A stretch of 64,000 bases of DNA from Cronobacter universalis NCTC 9529 (GCF_001277175.1 NZ_CP012257.1:4030001-4094000); one strand, 5' to 3'. Numbered from the stretch's first letter, positions 46,032 to 56,179 are shown. Notes: generated by a model from the sequence alone, not told the origin. A program made the numbers and translations.

Positions 46032-47606
46032 ATGGCTCTTGTTTTTTCAATTGGCATTGATTCGCTCTGGGATGAACTGCGCCATATTTCGGCAGGCGGA
46101 ACAGGCTGGATAAATTGCGACCGCCATAGCGATGCAATTACGTTCGTCAATCAAACGCTTCTTGCGCAAACCCCCGAGACAAAAGTGGCCGTCATTACAA
46201 TGGACGCCGCGCCAGAAACCGTGATTGCGCCACTTCCGGCCGCGCCGCAAGGCCCGAATGAAGTGCGCCTGTTTACCATGCCGAAAAGCCAGAATGCGCT
46301 TCATCGCCTGCATCACGATCTGCTTTGCAGTTTTGAACCTGAACATTATTTCATTGTGCTGCTGTGCGCGGAAAACGCCTGGCAGGGCGTGGCGCCCGCT
46401 CATATTAAAGCCTGGATAAGAAAAAGCCAAAGCTGGGCGCAGGAACATCGATGTACGCTGCTGATTATTAATTCCGGCGCGCAGGCCGACCAGCAAACCT
46501 CAATGCTGATGACCGAATATCAGCAGCTCTCCGGGCTTGCCACCTTACGCTATCAGGGCGACGCCTGGCTTTATGACGTGGCGTTCTGGTTTAACGATAA
46601 AGGCGTCAGCGCGCGCCAGCAGTTGCCGGTGACATTCATTAACGGCCGCCTGTCGCTGGCGCCGCGCCAGGAAGTGTCGTTACAGGCGCGCAGCGATGAG
46701 CGCCGCGTATTGAGCCATATCGCCGTGCTCGAAGGCGCGCCGCCGCTTTCCGAAAACTGGACGCTCTTTGAGGACAACGACGCGCTGTTTAACGAGGCGC
46801 GTCAGGCGCAGGCCGCGACGGTCATTTTCTCGCTTTCGCAAAACAGTCAGATAGAAGGGCTGGCGCGTCACGTACACGCGCTGCGCCGCCAGCGCGGCAG
46901 CGCGCTGAAAATCATCGTGCGAGAAAACAAAGCCAGCGTGCGCGCCACCGACGAACGGCTGCTGCTGGGCTGCGGCGCGAATATGGTGATCCCGTGGAAC
47001 GCCCCGCTCTCCCGCTGCCTGACGCTGATTGAAAGCGTGCAGAACCAGCAGTTCACCCGCTTTGTGCCGGAAGATGTGAATATGCTGCTGGAGGCGATGC
47101 AGCCGCTGAAAATGCGCGGCTACCAGCCGTGGGATATGTTCTGCAACGCCGTCGGCGCGCTGATGAACAACTTGCTTATCCCACAGGATAATAAAGGAAT
47201 TCTGGTGGCGCTGCGCCCGGTGCCGGGCATTCGCGTCGAACAGGCGCTGACGCTCTGCCGTCCGGGCCGCATGGGCGATATCGTGACGCTTGGCGAAAAC
47301 CGGCTGGTGCTGTTTTTATCGTTCTGCCGTATCACCGATCTCGACACTGCGCTTAGCCATATTTTCCCGCTGCCGATAAGCGAGCTGTTTTCCAACCGTA
47401 TGGTGTGGCATGAAGATAAACAGATAGCCGCCGAGATCCTGCAGATGAGCGCGATGCGCCCGGAACAGTGGGCCGCGCCCCTTGAGATGACCCGCAAGGC
47501 CAGCGAGACGGCCGCGCTGCTCGCCGACGCGCCGAAAACGCGCGCGCGCCAGGTGCCTACGCCCATTACGCTGCTTAACGACACCGCACAGGAGCGCGCG
47601 TTATGA
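46032..47606 (+). CDS. bcsE: c-di-GMP-binding cellulose regulator BcsE
   Basis: 524 residues. The c-di-GMP-binding GIL domain motif RxGD is present as RMGD at residues 413-416 (CRPGRMGDIVTLGENRLVLF). The N-terminal half is the degenerate REC/ATPase-like scaffold that binds BcsR/BcsQ. BcsE raises cellulose output and recruits BcsF and BcsG. First gene of bcsEFG; the stop overlaps the bcsF start (ATGA). Confidence 0.93.
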   Translation: MALVFSIGIDSLWDELRHISAGGTGWINCDRHSDAITFVNQTLLAQTPETKVAVITMDAAPETVIAPLPAAPQGPNEVRLFTMPKSQNALHRLHHDLLCSFEPEHYFIVLLCAENAWQGVAPAHIKAWIRKSQSWAQEHRCTLLIINSGAQADQQTSMLMTEYQQLSGLATLRYQGDAWLYDVAFWFNDKGVSARQQLPVTFINGRLSLAPRQEVSLQARSDERRVLSHIAVLEGAPPLSENWTLFEDNDALFNEARQAQAATVIFSLSQNSQIEGLARHVHALRRQRGSALKIIVRENKASVRATDERLLLGCGANMVIPWNAPLSRCLTLIESVQNQQFTRFVPEDVNMLLEAMQPLKMRGYQPWDMFCNAVGALMNNLLIPQDNKGILVALRPVPGIRVEQALTLCRPGRMGDIVTLGENRLVLFLSFCRITDLDTALSHIFPLPISELFSNRMVWHEDKQIAAEILQMSAMRPEQWAAPLEMTRKASETAALLADAPKTRARQVPTPITLLNDTAQERAL

Positions 47607-47800
47607 TGTCGATTAGCGATATTCTTCAGCTTATCGCGCTGTGCGCGCTGATTTTTATCCCGCTGGGATACGCGCTGTGCGTGGGCAAGCGTCGCATGAT
47701 GAAAGCGCTGCGCCCGCTGCTGTTTCGCCCCCGATTTGTTAAACCCGCTGGTACGTTGCGCCGCCGCTCTACCGTCAAGGCAAATTTAAAACATGACTAA
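47603..47800 (+). CDS. bcsF: Membrane anchor BcsF
   Basis: 65 residues with one N-terminal membrane helix (ILQLIALCALIFIPLGYAL) and a basic cytoplasmic tail. BcsF brings BcsE to the membrane and links it to BcsG. Two adjacent ATG codons occur at the start; the first overlaps the bcsE stop. Its end overlaps bcsG by eight bases. Confidence 0.92.
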   Translation: MMSISDILQLIALCALIFIPLGYALCVGKRRMMKALRPLLFRPRFVKPAGTLRRRSTVKANLKHD

Positions 47801-49478
47801 TCACGTTCATTCCGCTCCCCTTGCCCGCTCGGGCTGGCAGAACTGGCGCGGTCTTTCCGGCTGGAACTACTATTTTTTGCTGAAATTCGGCCTGCTCTGG
47901 ACGGGCTATCTGAATTTCCACCCGCTCGCCAACCTGGTGTTTATGGCGTTTCTGCTGTTCCCTGTCCCGAACCTGCGCCTGCATCGCCTGCGCCACTGGA
48001 TAGCGATTCCTGTCGGCATCGGCCTGTTCTGGCACGACACCTGGCTGCCGGGGCCGCAAAGCATTATGAGTCAGGGCTCGCAGGTGGCGGGCTTCAGCAC
48101 CGATTATGTGCTGGATCTCGTAACGCGCTTTATTAACTGGCAGATGATTGGCGCCGCTTTTGTGCTGCTGGTCGCCTGGATGTTCCTCTCCCAGTGGGTG
48201 CGGGTGACGGTGTTTGTGGTGGCGATTATGGTCTGGCTTAACGTGCTGACCGTGACCGGCCCGGTCGTCTCGCTGTGGCCTGCCGGCAATACCACGGCCG
48301 CGACGGTCACCACGACCGGCGGCGGCGCGGCGCCGACCGTCGCGAACGCCGCCGGTACGGTGGTGACGGGCGATATTCCGCTGCAAACCGCGCCTGCGAG
48401 CAACCAGAGCATTAACGACTGGCTGAACAGCTTCTATACCAGCGAATCCAAACGCCAGACGCCTTTCCCGGCGAGCCTGCCGGCGGATGCGCAGCCGTTC
48501 GATCTGCTGGTGATTAACATCTGTTCGCTGGCCTGGTCTGACGTAGACGCCACGGGCCTGATGTCGCACCCGCTCTGGTCGCATTTCGACATCGTGTTTA
48601 AGAATTTTAACTCCGGCACCTCGTACAGCGGCCCGGCGGCGATCCGCCTGCTGCGCGCGAGCTGCGGTCAGCCGTCGCATAAAAATCTCTACCAGCCCGC
48701 GGGTGAGCAGTGCTATCTGTTCGACAACCTGGCGAAGCTCGGCTTTAAGCGTCACCTGATGATGGACCACAACGGCGAGTTCGGTAACTTCCTCAAAGAA
48801 GTGCGCGAAAACGGCAATATGCAGGAGCCGCTGATGGATCAGTCCGGGCTGCCGGTGAATCTGCTGTCGTTTGACGGCTCGCCGGTGTATGACGATACGG
48901 CGGTGCTCAACCGCTGGCAGCAGACCGTGAAGAGCGAGGGCAGCGGCGATCGCAGCGCCACGTTCTTTAACCTGCTGCCGCTGCATGACGGCAACCACTA
49001 TCCGGGCAACAGCAAAACCGCCGATTACAAAGCGCGCGCGCAGAAGCTGTTTGACGAGCTGGATGCATTCCTGACGCAGCTTGAGAAAGAGAACCGCAGA
49101 GTGATGGTGGTGATGGTGCCGGAGCACGGCGCGGCGCTGCAGGGCGATAAGATGCAGGTGTCCGGCCTGCGCGATATCCCAAGCCCGTCCATTACCCATG
49201 TGCCGGTCGGCATTAAATTTATCGGCATGAAAGCGCCGCATCAGGGCGCGGCTATCGATATCGACCAGCCGAGCAGCTTCCTCGCGATTTCCGAGCTGGT
49301 GGTGCGAATGCTGGATGGTAAGAACTTTGTGGCCGATAACGTGGACTGGCAGGCGCTGACCAGTAACCTGCCGCAGAGCGCGCCAGTCTCCGAGAACGCC
49401 AACGCCGTGGTGGTGCAATACCAGGGCAAACCCTGGGTGCGCTTAAGCGGCGGCGACTGGGTGCCTTACCCGCAATAA
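47793..49478 (+). CDS. bcsG: Cellulose phosphoethanolamine transferase BcsG
   Basis: 561 residues. Four or five N-terminal membrane helices (about 28-155), a Gly/Ala/Thr-rich linker (about 165-205) and a periplasmic alkaline-phosphatase-fold domain. The catalytic serine is within NSGTSYSG, probably Ser277, with metal ligands in the VMVPEHGAAL segment. BcsG moves phosphoethanolamine from phosphatidylethanolamine to cellulose, giving pEtN-cellulose that strengthens curli-cellulose matrix. Ends in GDWVPYPQ as in E. coli. Confidence 0.95.
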   Translation: MTNHVHSAPLARSGWQNWRGLSGWNYYFLLKFGLLWTGYLNFHPLANLVFMAFLLFPVPNLRLHRLRHWIAIPVGIGLFWHDTWLPGPQSIMSQGSQVAGFSTDYVLDLVTRFINWQMIGAAFVLLVAWMFLSQWVRVTVFVVAIMVWLNVLTVTGPVVSLWPAGNTTAATVTTTGGGAAPTVANAAGTVVTGDIPLQTAPASNQSINDWLNSFYTSESKRQTPFPASLPADAQPFDLLVINICSLAWSDVDATGLMSHPLWSHFDIVFKNFNSGTSYSGPAAIRLLRASCGQPSHKNLYQPAGEQCYLFDNLAKLGFKRHLMMDHNGEFGNFLKEVRENGNMQEPLMDQSGLPVNLLSFDGSPVYDDTAVLNRWQQTVKSEGSGDRSATFFNLLPLHDGNHYPGNSKTADYKARAQKLFDELDAFLTQLEKENRRVMVVMVPEHGAALQGDKMQVSGLRDIPSPSITHVPVGIKFIGMKAPHQGAAIDIDQPSSFLAISELVVRMLDGKNFVADNVDWQALTSNLPQSAPVSENANAVVVQYQGKPWVRLSGGDWVPYPQ

Positions 49479-49494
49479 TTTTTCGAGCCATGTT

Positions 49495-49527
49495 AAAAAA
49501 GCCGATGCGTAAGCGTCGGCTTTTCTT
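49495..49527 (+). terminator. Terminator of bcsG
   Basis: AAAAAGCCGATGC paired with GCGTCGGCTTTT around GTAA, followed by CTTTT. Confidence 0.88.
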
Positions 49528-49535
49528 TTGAGCGC

Positions 49536-49614
49536 GGCGGGTGCGCAAAGCTTACCCGCCCTACACAGGTCGCCTATTTTGTAGGGGGTAGATAAGCGCA
49601 GCGCATCCACCGCC
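49536..49614. repeat. Inverted pair of REP-like elements
   Basis: GCGGGTGCGCAAAGCTTACC at 49537-49556 and a diverged inverted partner at 49581-49614 (GTAGGGGGTAGATAAGCGCA). The pair lies between the convergent bcsG and dppF genes, bracketed by their two terminators. Confidence 0.7.
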
Positions 49615-49632
49615 TGCTCCGTGACCTCCATA

Positions 49633-49661
49633 AAAAAGCCGACGCTCTGCGTCGGCTTTTT
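49633..49661. terminator. Terminator of the dpp operon (bidirectional)
   Basis: AAAAAGCCGACGC paired with GCGTCGGCTTTTT around TCT. It is nearly the same stem as the bcsG terminator 138 bases away and works for dppF on the minus strand. Confidence 0.85.
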
Positions 49662-49678
49662 ACGTGGCGCGCGTACCG

Positions 49679-50692
49679 TTAAGGAATGCGCGGCTCGCCG
49701 GTTTCATCCTGATCGACAGCGAAACAGGCAACCAGCTGGCCGTTATATTCCTTAAGCTGCGGCTGGATCTGCGTACACGGGCCGAAGCGGCGGCGGCAGC
49801 GGGCGCTGAAGGCGCACCCCGGCGGCGGATTCAGCGGGCTTGGCAGCTCGCCGGTGAGCTTAATACGCTCGCGGCGGTCGTCCGGGTTCAGGCGCGGCGT
49901 CGCGGAGAGCAGCGCCTGGGTATACGGATGACGCGGATTCGAGAAAATCTGGTCTTTCGTGCCTTTCTCCACGCAGCGGCCGAGATACATCACCATCACT
50001 TCATCGGCGATATGCTCCACCACCGACAGGTCGTGGGAGATAAACACATACGACAGCCCCATATCCTGCTGCAGATCCATCATCAGGTTCAGCACCTGCG
50101 CGCGCACTGATACATCCAGCGCCGAAACCGGTTCGTCGGCGATCACCACGTCCGGGTCAAGCATCAGCCCGCGCGCGATGGCGATACGCTGGCGCTGGCC
50201 GCCGGAGAACATATGCGGATAGCGGTCGTAGTGCTCGGTTTTCAGCCCCACTTTCGCCATCATCGCCAGCGCTTTTTCACGGCGCGCCTCTTTGCTGAGC
50301 GAGCTGTTAATCAGCAGCGGCTCCTCAAGGATTTGCCCCACTTTTTTGCGCGGGTTCAGCGAGCCGTACGGGTTCTGAAACACGATTTGGATTTTCTGGC
50401 GGCGCAGTTTCTCCGCCGTTTCGTCCGGTTTCAGCAGATCCTGCCCCTGGTAGTAGAGTTCGCCGCCGGTCGGCGTTTCTATCATGGTGAGCAGACGGCC
50501 CAGCGTGGATTTCCCACAGCCCGACTCGCCCACCACCGCCAGCGTTTTGCCGCGCTCCAGCGTAAACGAGACGCCGTCCAGCGCTTTCACCAGACGCTCC
50601 GGCGCGAAGAAACCCTTCTTCACCGGATAATGTTTTTTCAGGTCGATAGCCTGCAACAGCGGTTGCTGCGTGGCGGCCTCATGCGTGCTCAT
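49679..50692 (-). CDS. dppF: Dipeptide ABC transporter ATPase DppF
   Basis: 337 residues from [20 protein letters not shown]. Walker [12 protein letters not shown], signature [14 protein letters not shown], Walker [13 protein letters not shown] and the oligopeptide/dipeptide C-terminal Cys motif ([17 protein letters not shown]) that binds an Fe-S cluster in some members. An open extension of 19 codons upstream overlaps dppD and is not supported. The start overlaps dppD by 14 bases. Last gene of dppABCDF. Confidence 0.95.
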   Translation of the reverse strand: MSTHEAATQQPLLQAIDLKKHYPVKKGFFAPERLVKALDGVSFTLERGKTLAVVGESGCGKSTLGRLLTMIETPTGGELYYQGQDLLKPDETAEKLRRQKIQIVFQNPYGSLNPRKKVGQILEEPLLINSSLSKEARREKALAMMAKVGLKTEHYDRYPHMFSGGQRQRIAIARGLMLDPDVVIADEPVSALDVSVRAQVLNLMMDLQQDMGLSYVFISHDLSVVEHIADEVMVMYLGRCVEKGTKDQIFSNPRHPYTQALLSATPRLNPDDRRERIKLTGELPSPLNPPPGCAFSARCRRRFGPCTQIQPQLKEYNGQLVACFAVDQDETGEPRIP

Positions 50693-51674
50693 AATTGGTT
50701 GGCCTCCCGGCATCATCGAGGGGGTAGTGGCATTTCGACTGGCGGCCATTGTCCACCAGGTTTAACGCCGGTTCTTCTGCGCGGCAGCGTTCGGTCGCGT
50801 AGGGGCAGCGCGGGTTGAGCAGACAGCCCGTCGGGCGGTCATATTTCCCCGGCACCACGCCCGGCAGCGACGCCAGACGCGCCTTATCCTGCGCGAATTC
50901 CGGCAGGGCGCGCAGCAGCGCCTGAGTATAGGGGTGACGCGGCGCGCGGAAGATATCCCGCGCTTCGCCGGTTTCCACCACCTGGCCTGCGTACATCACG
51001 ATGATTTTGTGCGCCGCTTCGGCCACCAGCGCGAGGTCATGGGTGATAAGGATCAGCGCCATGTTCTCTTTTTGCTGAAGCTCCAGCAGCAGTTCAATGA
51101 TTTGCGCCTGGATGGTCACATCGAGCGCGGTGGTCGGTTCATCGGCTATCAGCAGCTTGGGACGACAGGCGATAGCCATCGCGATCATCACGCGCTGGCT
51201 CATCCCGCCGGAGAGCTGATGCGGGTAGACATCCAGACGCGACGCCGGGTCCGGGATGCCAACCAGATTAAGCAGATCAATCGCGCGCTGGCGGCGGGTC
51301 TTTTTATTGCCGCCCTGGTGCACTTTGATAGCCTCCATAATCTGGAAACCCACGGTGTAGCACGGGTTCAGACTGGTCATCGGATCCTGGAAGATCATCG
51401 CCACTTCGGCGCCCACCAGATTACGGCGATCTTTTTCCGAAATACGCTGTAAATCCTGGCCGTTGAATTCCAGTTTGTCCGCCATCACGCGGCCAGGGAA
51501 ATCGATAAGGCCCATAATCGCCAGCGAGCTGACCGATTTACCGGAACCCGATTCGCCCACGATGCCGACCACTTCGCCCTGGTTTACGCTGTAGCTCACG
51601 CGGTCTACGGCGCGAAACGGGGTGCCTTCGTCGCCGAAGTGCACCGATAATTTATCTACATTCAGTAACGCCAT
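50679..51674 (-). CDS. dppD: Dipeptide ABC transporter ATPase DppD
   Basis: 331 residues. Walker [14 protein letters not shown], signature [14 protein letters not shown], Walker [13 protein letters not shown], and the C-terminal peptide-transporter Cys motif ([15 protein letters not shown]). It couples ATP hydrolysis with DppF to dipeptide import. The C-terminus is slightly longer than in E. coli (RPTNYEHA tail). Confidence 0.95.
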   Translation of the reverse strand: MALLNVDKLSVHFGDEGTPFRAVDRVSYSVNQGEVVGIVGESGSGKSVSSLAIMGLIDFPGRVMADKLEFNGQDLQRISEKDRRNLVGAEVAMIFQDPMTSLNPCYTVGFQIMEAIKVHQGGNKKTRRQRAIDLLNLVGIPDPASRLDVYPHQLSGGMSQRVMIAMAIACRPKLLIADEPTTALDVTIQAQIIELLLELQQKENMALILITHDLALVAEAAHKIIVMYAGQVVETGEARDIFRAPRHPYTQALLRALPEFAQDKARLASLPGVVPGKYDRPTGCLLNPRCPYATERCRAEEPALNLVDNGRQSKCHYPLDDAGRPTNYEHA

Positions 51675-51685
51675 CTCGTGCCTCT

Positions 51686-52588
51686 TTACTGCTTGAGTTT
51701 GGGGTCGAGCGCGTCGCGCAGGCCGTCGCCCATCAGGTTAAATGCCAGCACCGTCAGCAGGATAGCGAGACCTGGGAAGGTCACGACCCACCAGGCACTT
51801 TGCGCGAACTGCAACACGTCGGAGAGCATGGTGCCCCACTCCGGTGTCGGCGGCTGCGCGCCCATGCCAAGAAAGCCCAGTGCGGCCATATCGAGAATGG
51901 CATTCGAGAAACCGAGCGACGCCTGAACAATCAGCGGCGCAAGGCAGTTAGGGAAGATGTTCACGAACATCTGGCGCATCGCGCCGGCACCCGCCACGCG
52001 GGAGGCGGTGACGTAATCGCGGCTCACTTCCACCAGCACCGCCGCGCGCGTTAAGCGCACGTAGTGCGGCAGCGCCACGAAGGTGAGCGCCAGCGAGGCG
52101 TTAACGATAGAGGGGCCGAAAATCGCCACCAGCACCAGCGCCAGCAGCAGGCTCGGCAGCGCCAGCATAATATCGACGATACGCATGATGATGGTATCGA
52201 CGATACCGCCGAAATAGCCCGCCACCAGGCCAAGCACAATCCCCATCACCAGCGACAGCGCCACCACCAGACAGCCCACCAGCAGCGACAGGCGCGCGCC
52301 GTACATCAGGCGCGACATCACATCGCGGCCCACGTCGTCGGTGCCGAGAATATGCGCCCAACTGCCGCCATCCTGCCAGACCGGCGGAGCCAGCAGCGCA
52401 TCGCGGAACTGCTCCGCCGGGTTATGCGGCGCGACGATGTTCGCGAAGACCGCAATCAGGATCATGATGACGACATACACCAGCCCGACGACCGCGCCTT
52501 TGTTACGTTTGAAGTAGTGCCAGAACTCCTGCATCGGTGTCATTGGCACCGGTGCGGCCACCACTTTGTTTTCAGTTAGTTGCGTCAT
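51686..52588 (-). CDS. dppC: Dipeptide ABC transporter permease DppC
   Basis: 300 residues. Soluble N-terminus, one membrane helix ([19 protein letters not shown]), a periplasmic loop containing [20 protein letters not shown] and a five-helix permease core with the EAA-like loop [20 protein letters not shown]. It pairs with DppB to form the inner-membrane channel. Confidence 0.95.
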   Translation of the reverse strand: MTQLTENKVVAAPVPMTPMQEFWHYFKRNKGAVVGLVYVVIMILIAVFANIVAPHNPAEQFRDALLAPPVWQDGGSWAHILGTDDVGRDVMSRLMYGARLSLLVGCLVVALSLVMGIVLGLVAGYFGGIVDTIIMRIVDIMLALPSLLLALVLVAIFGPSIVNASLALTFVALPHYVRLTRAAVLVEVSRDYVTASRVAGAGAMRQMFVNIFPNCLAPLIVQASLGFSNAILDMAALGFLGMGAQPPTPEWGTMLSDVLQFAQSAWWVVTFPGLAILLTVLAFNLMGDGLRDALDPKLKQ

Positions 52589-52597
52589 GATGGCCCC

Positions 52598-53617
52598 TTA
52601 TTTCTTATGACGAATACGCGGGTTCACCACGCCATAGAGCAGATCGACCAGCAGGTTGACGAGAATAATCATCGTCGCCACCAGCAGCACGCCGCCCTGC
52701 ACGACCGGATAATCGCGGCGCTGCAGCGCGTCGATAAGCCAGCGGCCGAGGCCTGGCCAGGAGAAGATGGTTTCCGTCAGGATAGCGCCCGCGAGCAGCG
52801 TGCCCACCTGAAGCCCAATCACCGTCACGACAGGCAGCATGGCGTTACGCAGCGCGTGGATAATGATAACGCGCATACGGGTCAGGCCCTTGGCGCGCGC
52901 GGTGCGGATGTAATCTTCGCCGAGCACTTCCAGCATCGCCGAGCGGGTCATACGCACAATGACCGCCAGCGGAATAGTGCCAAGCACCACGGCGGGCAGA
53001 ACCATATGCGCCAGCGCGTCGATAAAGTTGCCCTCTTCGCCCCAGATGGCGGTGTCGATAAGCATAAAGCCGGTCAGCGGGTTGGTATCGTCAAGGAACA
53101 CCATATCGCTGACGCGCCCGGACACCGGCGTCAGGTTCCACTGCACCGAGACCAGCATGATAAGCATCATGCCCCACCAGAAGATAGGCATGGAGTAGCC
53201 GGTCAGCGCCAGGCCTACCGCCGTGTGATCGAAGATAGAACCGCGTTTGACGGCAGCCAGCACGCCCACCGGAATACCGACGGCGACCGCGAAAATCATC
53301 GCGCAGATGCCCAGTTCCAGCGTCGCTTTAAAGCGCGGCACGAACTCGTCCCACACCGGGAGGCGGCTTTTGAGCGACAGGCCTAAATCGCCATGCAGGA
53401 CACCCCAGATATAGTGGAGATACTGCTCCCACAGCGGCTTATCGAGGCCCAGCTCGGCCAGCAGCTGCGCGTGACGCTCAGGGGAAATACCACGTTCGCC
53501 CGCCATGATCATCACCGGGTCGCCGGGGATCATATGGACGAAGGCAAAAGTGAGAAGGGTAATACCGATAAACGTCGGGATAACAAGCCCCAGACGTCGG
53601 AGGATGAACTGCAACAT
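52598..53617 (-). CDS. dppB: Dipeptide ABC transporter permease DppB
   Basis: 339 residues. Begins MLQFILRRLGLVIPTFIGI, with six membrane helices and the EAA-like loop RTARAKGLTRMRVIIIHALRN. Shine-Dalgarno is modest. It is separated from dppA by 195 bases holding a REP-like pair, as in E. coli where such elements lower expression of the downstream genes relative to the binding protein. Confidence 0.95.
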   Translation of the reverse strand: MLQFILRRLGLVIPTFIGITLLTFAFVHMIPGDPVMIMAGERGISPERHAQLLAELGLDKPLWEQYLHYIWGVLHGDLGLSLKSRLPVWDEFVPRFKATLELGICAMIFAVAVGIPVGVLAAVKRGSIFDHTAVGLALTGYSMPIFWWGMMLIMLVSVQWNLTPVSGRVSDMVFLDDTNPLTGFMLIDTAIWGEEGNFIDALAHMVLPAVVLGTIPLAVIVRMTRSAMLEVLGEDYIRTARAKGLTRMRVIIIHALRNAMLPVVTVIGLQVGTLLAGAILTETIFSWPGLGRWLIDALQRRDYPVVQGGVLLVATMIILVNLLVDLLYGVVNPRIRHKK

Positions 53618-53716
53618 AACCCGGATTCTCTGTAGTGACGCACAACCAGGGGATGTGGTCTGTATTGCTCACAAATCTCATTCCCTCCCCTTTCAGCGAG
53701 GGAATAAAGCACTGCT

Positions 53717-53778
53717 GCCGGGTGCGCTACGCTTGCCCGGCCTGAAAGTGTAGACCGATATAAGCGCAGCGTCGCCGG
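53717..53778. repeat. REP-like pair between dppA and dppB
   Basis: GCCGGGTGCGCTACGCTTGCC at 53717 onward and an inverted, shorter partner GATATAAGCGCAGCGTCGCC at 53756-53775. It is followed by a GGGGCGC/GCGCCCC hairpin at 53782-53798. Located in an operon gap, it may stabilise the dppA mRNA or attenuate dppB-F. Confidence 0.7.
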
Positions 53779-53812
53779 ACACGGGGCGCTCACGCGCCCC
53801 TGACGGTTTTAA

Positions 53813-55420
53813 TTATTCAACGGAGACGTTTTCGAAGTGGTGTTTGCCCAGCGGATCGACCACGTAGCCTTTGACTTCTTTACGCACCGGCTCATACACG
53901 GTGGAGTGCGCGACGATAAGCGCCGGCGCCTGATCGTGCATCACGACCTGAGCCTGTTTGTAAAGCTCGATACGTTTGTTGTGGTCATCGGTAGCGCGCG
54001 CCGGTTGGATCAAATCTTCAAACGGCTTGTAGCACCAGCGGGAGTAGTTGGAGCCATCTTTCGCGGCGTCGCAGCTAAACAGGGTGGCGAAGAAGTTATC
54101 CGGATCCCCGTTGTCGCCGGTCCAGCCCATCATCACCGCCTGGTGTTCGCCTGCTTTGGCGCGCTTCAGGTACTCGCCCCACTCGTAGGTCACGATTTTC
54201 GCCTGAACGCCGATTTTCGCCCAGTCAGCCTGGATCATCTCGGCCATGCGGCGCGCGTTCGGGTTATACGGACGCTGGACAGGCATCGCCCACAGCTCAA
54301 CGGTGAAGCCTTTATCCTGACCCGCTTCTTTCAGCAGCGCTTTGGCTTTCTCGACGTCGTAGGTGTAATCCTTCACGTCGTCGTTATAGCCCCACATGGT
54401 CGGCGGGATCAGGTTTTTCGCGGCAACGCCGGCGCCCTGGTAAACCGCTTTGATGATGGCGTCTTTATTCACCGCGTAGGTCAGCGCCTGACGCACTTTC
54501 ACGTCGTCAAACGGCTTCTTCTCGGTGTTGAAAGAGAGGTAGCCCACGTTCAGGCCCGCCTGCTCCATCAGGTTGATGCTCTTATCCTGCTTCATGCGCG
54601 CGATGTCTGCCGGGTTCGGGTACGGCATTACCTGGCACTCGTTTTTCTGCAGTTTGGCGTAACGAACGGACGCATCCGGCGTAATGGAGAAGACCAGACG
54701 GTCAATCTTCGGCTTGGTGCCCCAGAAGCCCGGGAACGCTTTATACAGAATGCGGGAATCTTTCTGGTATTGCAGGAGCTGGAACGGACCGGTGCCGATC
54801 GGGTTCAGATCGACTTTCTCCGGCGTGCCGGCTTTCAGCATGTTGTCCGCGTATTCTTTGGAAAGAATCGACGCGAAGTCCATCGCCATATCCGCGAGGA
54901 ACGGCGCTTCAGGGCGCGTCAGCACGAACTGGACGGTATTGTCGTCGACTTTTTTCACTTCGCTAATCAGCGTCGGGAGGCCCATGCCTTCGAAATATTC
55001 GTAGCTGCCGCCAGAGACTTTATGATACGGGTTTTGATCGTTTTTCTGACGATCGAATGAGAACACGACGTCATCGGCGTTAAATTCGCGCGTCGGTTTA
55101 AATTCTTTATTGTCCTGCCATTTCACGCCTTTACGCAGATGGAACGTATACGTTTTGCCATCTTCGCTGACGTCCCATTTCTCCGCCAGACCCGGAATAA
55201 TTTCCGTGGTGCCGGTTTTAAATTCGACCAGGCGGTTGTAAATAGGCACAGAGCTTGCGTCATAGGTGGTGCCAGAGGTGAAGAGCTGCGGGTTAAAGCC
55301 TTCAGGCGAGCCTTCTGAACAGTAAACCAGGGTTTTGGCTTGTACGCTTGCGGCGCAGGCCATAGCCACCAGGCTCAGACCAAACTTCAGCATCCCTGAC
55401 TTCTTCAAGGAAATACTCAT
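53813..55420 (-). CDS. dppA: Periplasmic dipeptide-binding protein DppA
   Basis: 535 residues. Signal peptide ending at SVQA before KTLVYCSEG. SBP family 5 protein: binds dipeptides for import and haem for the same system, and serves as dipeptide chemoreceptor partner of Tap. The pattern GTTYDASSVPIYNRLVEF and the C-terminal GKHHFENVSVE match E. coli DppA. GGAG lies 7 bases before ATG. A CA-rich tract suited for GcvB pairing lies just upstream. Confidence 0.97.
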   Translation of the reverse strand: MSISLKKSGMLKFGLSLVAMACAASVQAKTLVYCSEGSPEGFNPQLFTSGTTYDASSVPIYNRLVEFKTGTTEIIPGLAEKWDVSEDGKTYTFHLRKGVKWQDNKEFKPTREFNADDVVFSFDRQKNDQNPYHKVSGGSYEYFEGMGLPTLISEVKKVDDNTVQFVLTRPEAPFLADMAMDFASILSKEYADNMLKAGTPEKVDLNPIGTGPFQLLQYQKDSRILYKAFPGFWGTKPKIDRLVFSITPDASVRYAKLQKNECQVMPYPNPADIARMKQDKSINLMEQAGLNVGYLSFNTEKKPFDDVKVRQALTYAVNKDAIIKAVYQGAGVAAKNLIPPTMWGYNDDVKDYTYDVEKAKALLKEAGQDKGFTVELWAMPVQRPYNPNARRMAEMIQADWAKIGVQAKIVTYEWGEYLKRAKAGEHQAVMMGWTGDNGDPDNFFATLFSCDAAKDGSNYSRWCYKPFEDLIQPARATDDHNKRIELYKQAQVVMHDQAPALIVAHSTVYEPVRKEVKGYVVDPLGKHHFENVSVE

Positions 55421-56179
55421 TCTTCTGCTCCAATGTGATAGGTGTTGTGTTATTCCGTCAGACCTTTTTTATTTTATGCCCGGTCCGATCGGTAAATGTG
55501 AGGCTGGGGATTCCTTTCGCAAGGGAGACTGAGTTGCAGTACAGATTGTCCGTAAAATGACCCTCACGCCCTACAATCTGTCAACAGAATACGCAAACGT
55601 CAATACAGCTATCCGGGATTTACAACCGGGGTGAGAAACGGCAAACAAAGATTAAAAAAACCTCATGGGCATGTTTTCAGCATGGAAATTTATGCTACGC
55701 CCTCACTCGCAGAATAATCATCTTGATATTTTGTAACATCCAGCGCTTATGTTTTATCCGCTTAATGCAAAATTTCTGGCGCTGTGGCGAACTTATGAAC
55801 GGTTTATGGCGCGATTTGTTAACCCCGCAGCAAAAAATGCTGAGCCGATATATAAGCAGAGCGGAAAGTATGCAGTATGTTTCATAACTATTTTCAATGA
55901 AATATGTCACAGAATCGCGTTCCCGCGAGAAAATCGAAGCTAAATAAGACTAACGAATTAAGCGGGTGAATACGTCCGTTCAGGTATTCCCTGGAACAGC
56001 GTCTGAATGTGGGGGTGAAAAGCAATAACCTCTGGCCGCTTACGGTTTATGGAGAGCCTCTTTAATACGATCTCAGCTCTGGTTTCTGTAACGCGTCACG
56101 CCTGAGGCGTTCGCTACGTTCTCTGTCGTGTCGACAAAAAATGGAAACCCTTACGAACTGACAAAAGGTATTGAGGTAT
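55421..56179. other. Long AT-rich intergenic region between dppA and the effector-like gene
   Basis: About 760 bases. The left end holds the dppA leader and promoter. From about 55540 the base composition drops well below the surrounding backbone. Short open frames occur (for example 55749-55943, 64 codons), but none has a Shine-Dalgarno or recognisable motif. Coding-like remnants near the right end are listed separately. Confidence 0.6.
55440..55453 (-). promoter_or_regulatory. Probable GcvB sRNA target in the dppA leader
   Basis: On the minus strand the leader reads ATAACACAACACC, ending about 20 bases before the dppA start codon and just ahead of the Shine-Dalgarno. GcvB represses dppA in enterobacteria by pairing its GU-rich R1 region to such CA-rich sites. 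Confidence 0.6.

Noticed and set aside
47775..49418. Long minus-strand open frame opposite bcsG (547 codons)
   Set aside because: Antisense shadow; the + strand encodes a full-length BcsG.
53837..55060. + strand open frame opposite dppA (407 codons)
   Set aside because: Antisense shadow of a conserved gene with no protein-like motifs.
55749..55943. 64-codon open frame in the AT-rich region
   Set aside because: No ribosome binding site, no known motif, surrounded by other short random frames; left unannotated.
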